In this document: piece after piece, positions 41,940 through 55,266 of the stretch | How the letters are laid out: each line of letters begins with the position of its first letter | How positions within the stretch are numbered: position 1 is the first letter of the stretch | Source of the DNA: Trifolium pratense | Taxonomy: Eukaryota; Streptophyta; Magnoliopsida; Fabales; Fabaceae | DNA length: 64,000 bases | Direction: 5' to 3' | Assembly (NCBI RefSeq): GCF_020283565.1 | Contig: NC_060060.1 | Span: 42,284,001 to 42,348,000 of the forward strand | Notes under the pieces: generated by a model | Seen by the model: only the letters and a program-made list of their open reading frames with translations | What the model was told of the DNA's origin: nothing | The model's database searches: none | Made by a program: the position numbers and the translations under genes

Positions 41940-44900
41940 GTCTACCTTCCAGCCACCATAAGAGATGTAAACAGGACAGAGGATCAATCTATATATTATA
42001 TAGAGGAGTAACAGGAGAACAGCAATGGCAACACACACTCCAAACAAACTTGTTTTTACCTAACCAAATGTGAAAATAAACAGGAAAATGTTACAATTAA
42101 TATTTATATAGACTTTCTAGAGAGAAAGTCCATTGCTGTTTTTAATGCATTCACATCTCTCAACCAGTCTCATAAGAATGAAAACATATTTATGCCTAAA
42201 ACATACAACTACAGCTAATCTAATCTAATCTAATCTAATCTAATCACTTGAGTATCAAATAGAAATTGTGGTTAAGCAACAATAACTGGGGGTTGCTTTA
42301 TGACCAAGGATAAGTGGTGATTGTTAAAAGTTCATGCGGCAAGTTTATCCGCTGTGGGACTTAAAAGTTAACCTTTCCATAAACTATGTCGAAGTTAATT
42401 ATCAAAACAGTAAGGTTTTATTAATAAGTCTGCACGGGGGCAGACAAAGAATCCTTTTATTTTTTATTCAATTTCCTCCCCTAATATCTAGTAATATGAA
42501 TTTAACTAATCATATGATCTTCCAAATTTCAATAACACAAGAAAATAGAGCAACATGAAGCAGCAGCCCTCAAATAACCACTCTGGACCATTAAAAAGTG
42601 TTTGAAAGTTATTAGATTAAACCTAAAGTTCAATTACTAAAACCATGTACATCAAGAGAAATCATTGCAGAATATATTAAAAAAAATTAAAAAACAAAAA
42701 ACAGAGAAAGTAAGTATTAAAACAGAATTTGTGAGCAGACCCAGAACAAGAAAGAGCATAATAACACTGCCACCTAGTTATGCAGTCACTATCAACTGTT
42801 TCTTTAGAACAAATTCAGTTGGAACTTAAACATCTAAAATCTATACAACAATTGTACATGAATAAGTTAAGCCACCTCAAATAATTACTTTACAATCAAA
42901 AGAAAAGGAAAAAAAAAAAGTTGAAATGGAAAATGGAATCCTCTTTATTACGGATATCCTACTTTATGGTAATATCAACTTCCATAGATTTTCAGATTAA
43001 GACATCAATACAGTTTCCTTTTATATTATCCTCAAGTACTAACCAATTAATTTTCTATAAAATAGTAAAATACCATCAATTTATCTCAAGGTGCAACAAA
43101 GATATAAAATTTATCTCAAACATATCACATATGAAGGAACCCATTTAATTCCCAAATTGAAGAAAATCAAAAACCATAATTGAACTAACAAAATTGGGCA
43201 TTTCATCAAACAGATAAAGAGCAACAAAATAAAGAAACAATCTTTAACTTAATTACTATTAAAGGGTATTACAAAAAACGATTCTTTACCTGAAACCGAG
43301 AATCTATGATGAAAAAGTTGAAGTTGAAAAGCGCGTTTGAGTGAAAAGTGATTACTGAATCGTTGTTGTTTGGGTACACTTTATATATGAACAAATTAAG
43401 CAACCCAATTACTATTAATTTTGCTAAATTTCAGTTACAATCTTCATCATGAATTCATCATTATCATCAATTTGGAACACAGAGATCTGTTTCAAGGAAC
43501 ACCCAAATCATGCCAGAGTTTTTAAGAATTTTTTTAAAAAATTGTCATGTGTAAGTAATCATCACTAAAAGTCAAATTATAATGCATTCATTATTCGGAG
43601 TATTTTATAATCTCTCTATGTCATAGTTTTATATTAAATTTAAAATTTAATTAAATCGTCATTCTTAAAATAAAACAAATTCAATATGTATTAAAAAAGG
43701 ATTAATTATGTAGATTAAACGTTAATAATACGGAATTATTAATTTTGAATAATTCAAAATTGACTTTTCGTCAAAAAGAAATTTGAAAATTGACTAGGTA
43801 AATTTCCACACACATAAAATTTTGAAATTTGAGTTGATATTTTTCTAAGTTTGAAAAAATAATAAATGAGCAGAAAATGAAAGATTTGAGTGAGTGATAT
43901 GATACCTTGTTGTGGATTTTTGATGTGTGGTTGATGAAGTTAGATTTATTATATGATGAAGAAAAATAGTGATATATTAACTATTAAGGTTTATAAGTAT
44001 TAAGCAAAAAATAGAATGAGAAATTATATGAAATGAATAAAAATGGTCCACAAAAATAGTGAAGTAACCGTTGTTTGTTAATGTTTGTCATCATCACTAC
44101 TCATTTGAATCGACTAAGACAGTTTTTGACCAATGCAGGCTAAGCAGCCAGCCACCATACTTTGCCGTTTCAAATCAATTGAAATAACTCTTTTCTTTAT
44201 AATTTTCTAGTCATATAACTCTCAAAAATATCATAAATAAAGTCGGGTTACCAAATTAGGACATATGATGTGGATTCTCTATTTTCAATCGATTTTTTTT
44301 TAAGTCAAAAATCGAACTTCTGACCACAAGTTTAAGGAGACCGAGACCCTTACTTGGTTGTTCCTAACTTCCTGTCCACTTAATTTGATATAGACATTAC
44401 ATTGTATATACGTGAGAATAATTTGAATTCGAAACAGCTCACTTATTTAGCTTAAGGGTAAAATTTCTAATTACGGTGTCACTTGACAAAAAAAATAAAA
44501 TTACTTAGTTTGCTAGAAGGAGTCTTTCAAGAACCCATAAAAAGTTTAAAATTACCAGAAAATAAGTCATTTAACACAATGATTGTCCTCCATCTAAATA
44601 TGACGAACTTTGATATGTCAATCTAAAGTCAATTGATTTTGAATGTACTAAATGAAAGTAAGACCGTTCCACTAATCTCGCAGCCCGACTCATATTATTT
44701 CAATATTACTATTTTAACAAAAATATTTGAAATGTACAACAAGTTGTTTACACAACTCAAAATGGATAACAAACTTAGATTATAAAATAGATAGTTGTTT
44801 GGTTTACAAGACTATTTGTTATAGCTTATTTTAGAAAAAAAATTACTTTTTTTTTTATAAAAATAATCACTTTTAAATGTTTTGCATATGTTTGTTACAA

Positions 44901-45297
44901 ATTTTTAAAATAATCCGAAGTTAAAAATAATCAGAAAACAGCTAAAAATGAGAAGCTACTACAGTAGCTTCTAAAATAATAGTTTTTTTTAGAGGAGAAA
45001 CGAAATGTTAAAAGAAGAAAGTTATTTTGTAATTAAAAAAACCACTTTTACATGTTGTATCGAAACAAACTAAAAATTATTTTATTTTAAAAAAGTGATT
45101 TTTATTATCATAAACAAACACAAGTAAATTCAACTTTTCTATTCTCTAAAAACTAATTTCTAAATTATTTTACATCAAAATCACTATTTTTTTAATCTGG
45201 AAGATATCCTAACTCTCTTGATCATTTAGTTCGGCAAATGATACTCTCTTTTTATTAAGTTTTCCTACTTAAATAAGAAACAACATTAGGCTTAAAT
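41940..45297. other. DUF604 upstream region and intergenic DNA
   Basis: Possible 5' UTR exon ends (minus-strand CAG|GTAAAG at about 43291 and AAG|GTATCA at about 43905) suggest one or more leader introns. A CTAAT pentamer repeat lies at 42215-42245. A perfect 10-bp-arm palindrome AGAAGCTACT-AC-AGTAGCTTCT (44951-44972) sits in a probable old MITE (about 44790-45125). No coding gene is seen. Confidence 0.4.
42215..42245. repeat. (CTAAT)6 microsatellite
   Basis: Six perfect CTAAT units in the presumed leader or promoter region of the DUF604 gene. Confidence 0.9.
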
Positions 45298-45550
45298 AAA
45301 CTTTTATTAATAAATTTTAATCTAGATGAAATTAAAATTTAGGGTCTTGCTAACGAGTGCCCCCGGGGCACTCTTTAAACATTCTATTTAAAGAAACTTT
45401 TTATTCAAAAAGTTAAACACTACAATTTCCAATGCGTTGACTTTACGCATTCCCATAAAAATTCTATAAAAAACTTACTATTTAAGGGCTTAAAGAGTGC
45501 CCCGGGGGCACTATTTAGCATTTGCCTAAAATTTATTAATAAAAGTTTAT
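45298..45550. mobile_element. Foldback MITE with GAGTGCCCC(C)GGGGCAC inverted core
   Basis: The outer inverted arms are TAAACTTTTATTAATAAATT at the left and its complement ending in AAAAGTTTAT at the right. The inner arms are GAGTGCCCCCGGGGCACTC with TTTAA at the left and GAGTGCCCCGGGGGCACT at the right. A partial copy of the same family lies at 22425-22540 in the LEA intron. Confidence 0.7.
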
Positions 45551-45810
45551 TGATAGTGGTCTGGCCCAAAGTTTAACGGACTAGTCCGATTTTGCCCAAT
45601 TTCTATATGAATAAGAAGAGGAAAATTGCTTTTAAGGCCCCCTGAATTGCTCCTATGCCCCCAAATCGACGAAAATGTTCTTTGAATGCGATTGAAAGAT
45701 AGGGTCCGAAATAAAGGCCTTAATGGGATCATACAATCCAAAATAGGTCTATTTTGGAAAGGTTTTTTTTAAAAAAAATTTAAAAGTTTCGGAAGATACG
45801 TGCCGAAATC

Positions 45811-46441
45811 TAGGGATGGCAATGGTAGGGTATGGGTAGGGTACTATAGTACCCATCCCCATACCCGCGGATTGAAAAAATACCCGTACCCATCCCCATA
45901 CCCGCGTGGGTAACAACTTTTGCCCCCGTCCCCATACCCTATGGGTACCTAGGTACCCATACCCGTACCCGTTACCCGCATTTTTACTAAAATTAAATTG
46001 ATCAATTATAAAATATCATATAATTTTAATAGAATTAAAAAAATTTCAAAGATTTTAATATTGACTAATGAAAATTATAAACAAAATTATTACTAACTTT
46101 ATGTTAAAGTTCATATTTATGTTAAATATTCACATTATTTTTATATTGTGTTATAAATAAATATTTTTATTAAAAATATGTAATAGTTTAGTAGAGTTGT
46201 ATTGTTTTAAATTGATTTACATATATTATAATATAATAATATAAATAAAATAAATACATATATATTATGCGGGTATGGGGCGGGTTGGGTACTAAGGTAC
46301 CCGTACCCGCACCCATACCCGTTCATTTTTGCGGGTAATTACCCATACCCGTGCCCGTACCCAAAATGCGGGTTTTTACCCTACCCGTTGTGGGTAATTT
46401 TTGCGGGTACCCTTTGGGTATGGGTCAAATTGCCATCCCTA
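45811..46441. mobile_element. hAT-type MITE rich in ACCCGTACCC
   Basis: A perfect 8-bp target duplication CCGAAATC (45803-45810 and 46442-46449) flanks the inverted ends TAGGGATGGCAAT and ATTGCCATCCCTA. The subterminal parts are dense in TACCCATACCCG repeats and the middle is AT-rich. No coding capacity. Confidence 0.88.
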
Positions 46442-46449
46442 CCGAAATC

Positions 46450-47242
46450 GCTTTATTTTTTAAAAGTTTCACATCTTATTTTGTTTATTAATTATGTTCA
46501 CATTTAATTTATTATTGTTTTTGTTTTCTTTTGGTCTTGAAACCTATTTTACATATCTAACTTCGAGTAAATAAGTAATTTAGTTCTTGAATTTTTACCT
46601 ATTAATTAATTAATTAATTAATTTCATAGTTGGTTTCTTATGGTTTCGATGATAACAATCTCACATCGTAAAAGAAAAATATGAAGGCACAAGATGAAGA
46701 CACTTGTAGTATGGTTAAATAATTGTAAATGGTAATGGTCTTTATCATTGATTTATTATTTTCAACATCTATATAACTTAGAATGCTCAGAAATTCATTT
46801 GAACTTAATCACAAATCATTTTATAAGTTAAATATAAGAGTTATGTGAAACAAGCTCTTTTAAACTTTTCTTCCGATTAAATAACCCTTGTGCATAAATT
46901 GACGAAAATCGTCGAAAGCTGATAAATAAAAACGATATGAACATAAAAGAGATGTTTTTATAGACAAATATCAGTAAAGTTAGTGGTTATGTTAGTTTTT
47001 GGAATCGAACCTAGAACTTCCTCCTCAAAACTCTTTCAATATCCGTAGATCATCAACCGAGCTACCTACGCGGAACATGAACAAAATAGAGTTGTGTTTC
47101 AATATACACGTAGCTTTGAAAACTGCTAATAGTTGGAATTCTTTTTGCAGCACATGTTCAATCTCATACAATAAGTTTCTGAGATACAAACTCCCAAGAT
47201 TATTACACTGGACAACTTTGGAGTACAGAAAATCAATGTATA
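46450..47242. other. Intergenic with a tRNA-like SINE fragment
   Basis: Around 46990-47080 the minus strand reads GTAGGTAGCTCGGTTGATGA (box A-like) and, about 30 bases on, AGGTTCGATTCC (box B-like). This suggests a diverged SINE piece just downstream of ENH1. There is a TTAA-rich run at 46605-46622. No gene. Confidence 0.45.
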
Positions 47243-49368
47243 TTACTGAAGACCAAAAACAAGCAAAGCTCCAACAGCACCTAAACCAGCCACAAGTCCA
47301 ATAATAACTCCAATAGGAGGCAAGCCTCCACCACCAATAGCTCTTCCAGTGTTAACATCATATTCAGCAAATCTCTTCTTTGGTGCTTGACATTGTGGAC
47401 AACTATATGTATCCGGCTGTAATAGCATACATAAATAATGTTCAAATCACAAAACACTAAATACGACACTAACACGTGTCAGACACCAGATACACTTTCA
47501 ATTTGAAGTGTCGATGTGTGCTATATAGATCAAGAAGATAATGTATCTTGGCAGTTGATTTGAAATTCAAACATGGATATACTTTTAAGTAACTTTTTAC
47601 ATATATGATGGACTTACCTGTTCATCAAAAGATTTTGGTAAGAAGTATATGTATCCACAGTCAAGACAAATGTGAGTAGCTCTAGCCTGCATGATTTTGA
47701 TTAACCATTGAATCGTGTAAAATAAACATCTTTAGCTTTGATGACGATTAAATACTACTTGGAAAAAAAGGCAGGCAGGAATTAAATTCACGATCGAAAA
47801 TGAATAACAATTCTTGCCTTTTGAGTCTCGGTCAATTTTCTCCCGAAGCGAGGAGGAGCAGGACGCTTTGGAAGCCTTTTAGTATCTACCTCAACACCTC
47901 TTCATAACAAAAACATGATCTCTTAAGTAACTGATAAACAGATTAAGTGCTACGATATATTCTTCACTTTTTGATATCTTATTCTAATTACTTGTGCAAG
48001 ATACCTTGCAGACCAGTGACAACTTTAAAAGTACCAATTATTTCACATTTGTATAAAAGGTAGTGTTTTAAGGGGAAAATGACCTATGTCCAGGGCTGGC
48101 CCCAAATATTTGGAGGCCCTGCTTGAGTATTAAACATGAAATGACAACAATGTTGAGATTCGAACCTAAGACCTTGTATACACAAACATCACAGTCTACC
48201 ACTAATCTACTGATGCACATTTGATAATTTGTGAACATTGATAATATATAACTATTATTATAGGGCTCAAGATGTCGTCGCACATCCAGCAAATGCATTG
48301 TGGCTAGGCCCGGCTATGTCAGTAACATAACTGATGCAATTAAAGAAAATGGAACAAAGCTTGATAGCAAAAGGCAAGAAAATACCTGCTAACAACAAAG
48401 TAGACAGAATCAGGCTTAGCTTGGATTGCAGTTTTAGTGAATCCAAGCTTATCTGCTGGCCATAATTCATCTCCAAAGAAACTGCTAGTATAAAGAACTT
48501 GGTCCCCTGACTTTAACCCTGCTTTTGCGGCATTCCCCCCACCTTCAACAGCCTAAACAAGATAATAACCATCTTCATTAACAAATTGAAATAATTCCCT
48601 TCAAAATAGATCTATGAAGCACCGACTCATACAACTGACACTGACACATCGACACCAATAACATTTTGAGAAAGTAAAACATTGGAATGTAACCATATGT
48701 ATCAGCATCATGTTGGACACTGACACATCACACATGTGAGACACCAGACACATCTGTAATTTGAAGTATCGATAACGTTGAATGCAAGATACTTACTGTT
48801 ATGACAACAACGCCATTACTCTTTTGGCCTAAAGTGAGACCAAGTGGCTTGTCAACTTCAGCCTCAATTGTCTTTGAAGCTCCAGCAGTTTTTGCAGTGA
48901 TCTCAAGTCTCCTTCTAGCAATGGAGGAAGAACCATTTTTGTTGACATTTAAGAAGGATCCTGAAATACCCCTTTTGGCTTCATGAAGTGAAAGGCCTAG
49001 CAAAGATGTTTTCTGCACTTACAATTGCAAGAGCAAGAACAAAAAGTATTAAAGACACAATTCTAAATTGTAACTAGTAATTAACTAAATCATCGAGTTC
49101 AAATGGTTAATAAATTCAGTTAAAAATAAATTGTTCGGAAGAGTCTGAGTTTAAATTTTCTGACTGAAATAATATTTTATTTATATCTCGACGAACTCTG
49201 GATTACTAGAGTCATTCTCTGCTAACCATGCAAAGAAAAGAAGAGTACCTGGCATGGAAGAGTGAGTGTCTTGGAAGGTGTGAGGTGAGAGTTTTTGATG
49301 GAATGATTACTCCTTGTGGTGAAGGTGGCAGAGCATGAAGAAGAAGTACCTGCAACCATAGCTGACAT
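47243..49368 (-). CDS. ENH1: ENH1-type plastid protein: PDZ domain, rubredoxin domain, C-terminal membrane anchor
   Basis: Six exons: 49368-49249, 49012-48797, 48552-48386, 47899-47818, 47686-47618 and 47416-47243 (stop included). They total 828 nt, or 275 residues (about 271 in Arabidopsis, from memory). The N-terminus is Ser/Thr-rich like a transit peptide. A PDZ-like region follows (DKPLGLTLGQKSNGVVVIT, then AVEGGGNAAKAGLKSGDQV). The rubredoxin iron site is CLDC (C202, C205) with CPQC (C224, C227). A C-terminal hydrophobic anchor is PPIGVIIGLVAGLGAVGALL. ENH1 (At5g17170) was found as an enhancer of sos3, affecting ion and redox homeostasis in the plastid. Intron 4 uses a GC donor (AAG|GCAAGA). 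Introns 2 to 4 carry repeat insertions. Confidence 0.92.
47455..47540. repeat. Dispersed GACACTGACACG-type repeat, copy 3
   Basis: ACGACACTAACACGTGTCAG, ACACCAGATACACTTTCAAT and TTGAAGTGTCGATGTGTGCT resemble the other copies (16175, 23620, 48610). It lies in ENH1 intron 5. Confidence 0.55.
48091..48312. mobile_element. hAT-like MITE in ENH1 intron 3 with an internal tRNA-like segment
   Basis: It is flanked by CCTATGTC (48083-48090) and GCTATGTC (48313-48320), 7 of 8 identical. The left end is CAGGGCTGGCCC and the right end the complement of CGGGCCTAGCC. On the minus strand the interior reads TAGATTAGTGGTAGACT (box A-like) and GGTTCGAATCTC (box B-like), as in tRNA-derived SINEs. Confidence 0.6.
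48610..48785. repeat. Dispersed GACACTGACACG-type repeat, copy 4
   Basis: TGAAGCACCGACTCATACAA, CTGACACTGACACATCGACA, the ACATTTTGAGAAAGTAAAAC core and TGTTGGACACTGACACATCA belong to the same family as the copy at 16175. It fills most of ENH1 intron 2. Confidence 0.65.
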
Positions 49369-51382
49369 GGTTCTTCCTTGCAGTGATCTCTTGTGTGATG
49401 ATCTGTGGTAGCCACAAGCTTGGTTGAGTTGGTAGTGTTGGGAGAGACATATTTTTATTTTTAATTTCAAAAGATAATATTTTTCTGGTGGATGATATGA
49501 AGACACATGACATGAACCTCACCATATGGCCTCAAGCCCTTCTGTTTTGTACACCAAAGATAATAATAATTTTTTTTACTCAAATATTATAAACTTGTTA
49601 AACAAAGCTATAATCAATACTATATATCAACACAAATTTTATACACAAACCAAACAAATATACACCTTTCTATTTTATAAATAATATAGTAATGTTCTTT
49701 ATAGATTTGCGTGTATACTTATTTCCTCTTGTATTTATATGATTTCAAATACGTGTTGACCAAATTTGTGTTTAATTAACACAACTCTAATCAATATTAT
49801 TTTCTCAAATATAGACATTCGATTACATTATTAGATGTATTTAATATATTTTTTTTCAAATATATGTCTAATGTAATTAATACTAAAAATTTATCTTAAA
49901 AGATGAAAAATCAAAATTAAATACATCTATAGATAAATTACACTGCCAATTTTCTTAATACATGTGATAGCTTATGAAATAAGAGGTATCTAAGTCCTTT
50001 TTAGTTCTTACTTGAGTTGTTAATAAATAGTAGAGTTTGTGTTAGTTAGATGCTATTACTTGTTAGACTTAGATTTCACTTGTTTGTTTATTTTGTGTAG
50101 GGTTTAGATGTAGTGAAGCATGGTGTTGTGTTAGAAGACAATTGTGTAAATTAAGGCTTGTGGGAATGATTTAGGAACACAAATTTTAACACTAGACATC
50201 GTATAATGTATTGTAACCATAGGGTTTAGAAGTTTTTAAATATCTTTTTCCTCACACCTCGGTTTTTGTGCCATTCTTTGTCCGAATGTCATCAACATTT
50301 TCCAATCAAATACAATACCGTTGAAGTTGTCATGTCCGGTCCTTATTTTTTAGCAGATCAAATGCACCCCAAAAATAAAAGCAACAAGTAAAGTATCGAT
50401 AATTATCATCTACCCATGACATTTTTATACAATGAAAATCTCAACCCTTGTTTTATTTTAAGAGCTGCAATTTTAATCTAAAAAGAAAGACTAAATGGTG
50501 GATACATCAATTGGACCACCTCATATGAAATATACTCACGGGAGAGTAAGTAGTGTACATAGAGGCACCTTAATTGCAATTAAAAAATCAAGCACAAACA
50601 ACTACATAGAGGCATTGTGTCAACTAAATTTTCTAATAAAAAACTAAAGCAAATTAATATTGACTATGTTAAATAGTAATATAATTATAATTGCCTAGAA
50701 AAGAAATAATATCATTACGATTATAATTAGCTTATTTGAGAAGCATATCTTTTGTCCTCCTTAAAAAGCCACACACTCACACACGTAATTATACTGAATA
50801 TGTACACCCCAATCGATTCTTATAGTGTCACACAAGACACTCCATTCGTGCCATCAAGAAGCTATTTTTTGGGTTGTTTGTGCGCGCGATTGTTGGTGCA
50901 TGACAATGAGAGTTGTGATTGAATCGAATGACTCAGTTATATAACACAATTTTTATATAGAAAAAAAAGTTGTCTTTATATTAAATCAGGTTAAATAAGA
51001 TGACTTGAATTATTATTTTTTAAATTGACACTTATTGCAAAATATCATAAAACATTATATTTAACTTGCAAATGCATGAACACATCTTTTAAATTTAGTT
51101 ATATTTTGATGAGATGAACATTATTTACAAAGAGGCACTATGCAAGCTAATTGTCCTTTTAAACTTTCGAAGCCAAGTAAGTGCATTGAGGCACCTTGCA
51201 AGAGGCACCTTGCAAGAGACACCTACATAGAGGCTAATTGTTTTTTAAAATTTTCAAAGAAAAATAATAATGACTACTAAGAAAAATATATATGGTACCA
51301 ATTTCTTACTTTTTAGTATAAATTCAACCCCATTATAGTGGATTGTTCTATTGTATCTTTGAACATAATAAGCAACCAAGAA
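49369..51382. other. Intergenic between divergent ENH1 and OPR genes
   Basis: AT-rich. It holds the ENH1 5' region and the OPR promoter (TATAAAT at 51317-51323). A local repeat AGAGGCACCTTGCAAG occurs in diverged tandem form at about 51130-51235 and echoes AGAGGCACCTTAATTGCAAT near 50561. No further gene is seen. Confidence 0.4.
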
Positions 51383-53631
<2,249 letters not shown>

Positions 53632-54910
53632 ACAAGTTTTGAACATTAGTTAAGGTTTTATCCTATATGCTTTGAACATTAGTTGCGTGGTTTTTTTTTT
53701 GTATTTGAGGATATGAAATTCTTACAAACACTTCAATTGTCTTTATGGTAATATTTTTCAAGTTTTTAATGTATGCATCCATAATATTACTAACATGGAA
53801 CACAAATGAAAAACTGATTCTGATAGTATTGCATTACTTTCTCATTGCCATGGATCCATTTTACCAAGAGACCTTGAAGAACTTGAACAAAAATGTGATG
53901 CCCTTACTATTGTTGACTTCCAACAACCTTCACTACTACTACTAATTATTATTATTATTACTATTTTAGTAATTTAACATAATGAAAACAAGTTATCAAC
54001 AACTTGATTTAAAGTTTAAGATTCATTAGTATGTAACGAGTAGGACAATTCTTCCCCATTTTTTATAGATGCCTCTCTCTTAATCAAAAATTTTATTTGA
54101 TAAATAGTACAATTAAATTGAGTTTATTTTCTAAGTATATATATGTATGAAGAAAACTTCAGTGTAAAAAAAATGTATGAAGATAACTTTAAAAAAATAA
54201 ACTTATAAATTAATGAAATTTAATAAAAATTAAAGATTTAACTTACATGTAACTTTAGTAAATACAAAAGGGGTAAATTTGAGGGGCTAAAATTAAACAA
54301 TTGTGAAACTCATGGGGTTAAAATCGTACAATTAAAATTTGGAGGTCAAAATTGCACAATTATAAAACTTAAAGATTAAAACTGCATTTAAGCCTAATTT
54401 TTGAAACATGACATCTCACAATATAAATATTTGTAGTATATTATAAATTAATATAATTTTTCTTTTTATAGGTAGACGAAACGGTAAAGTCATAATAAAC
54501 TCACCCACAAATAAGAAAGCCGAAATTCGAAGCCCGGTTATAACGTCCGACCTAATAATGTCGAATTTTTATTGGTTAAACTAGAACTTACGCACATAAA
54601 CCAACAAAGAATTGGTTGAAGTTGTAAGAATTTTGGTCCCCTTATCTGGGTAGAGGTTTGATTTCTAATTTATGTGTATGGAGAAAATTCGGTTGAGAGA
54701 GGAGAATCCACTTTATATGTCTCACAGGTTCTCTGATAAAATTTAATCATCGCTAACGACGATGTGGAAACTTCGTATCACTATCGTGTGATAAAAAAAA
54801 CTTACGTACATAGTAAATAATAATTGTTGACTTTTTTTTTTACTAATTATATAATTGTTGACTTGGTGACGGTGTGCATAGTAATTGTATCGAAATACCA
54901 AAACTAGTGA
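53632..54910. other. Intergenic between OPR and CDC20
   Basis: AT-rich, with the OPR 3' UTR and then repeat-like sequence (GCATTTAAGCCT type at about 54270-54395). At about 54465-54575 there is a possible SINE-like piece containing AAATTCGAAGCCCGGTTA. No gene is seen. Confidence 0.4.
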
Positions 54911-54918
54911 TAGCCGTT
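54911..54918 (-). promoter_or_regulatory. MSA-like (MYB3R) element upstream of CDC20, distal
   Basis: The minus strand reads AACGGCTA, the core of the mitosis-specific activator motif (AACGGYYA). It lies about 350 bases before the CDC20 ATG. MSA elements drive G2/M transcription through three-repeat MYB factors. Confidence 0.6.
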
Positions 54919-54968
54919 GCGAGTGAAATCTTGGTAAGAGTTTTCTTAATAACGTACAAATCTAGAAA

Positions 54969-54976
54969 TAGCCGTT
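54969..54976 (-). promoter_or_regulatory. MSA-like (MYB3R) element upstream of CDC20, proximal
   Basis: A second AACGGCTA in the same orientation, inside the same 12-base word TAGCCGTTGCGAG as the distal copy, about 45 bases before the TATA run at 55013-55022. An AACCCTAA telo-box-like motif follows at 54986-54993. Confidence 0.65.
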
Positions 54977-55266
54977 GCGAGTTTTAACCCTAATTCCCCA
55001 ATTCCTCTATGCTATATATATACAATACATCTCTCTCATTTTTCTAACATCATTCATTCTAATCTCTCTCTCTTACAATCTATCTAGTCGCTAATCGCTA
55101 TCGTAACAACCGATTCAATTTGATTTTCATTTTGTCTAATTCATTTCTTTTGCAGGGTTTCGTTTTTTGATTCTTTATTTCATTTCAATATTTTAATTTC
55201 TTTATTGTTTCATTTGTTATTATTCTATTTTGTATATTGTTTGTTTCTTTTGTTTTTCATCTAACA

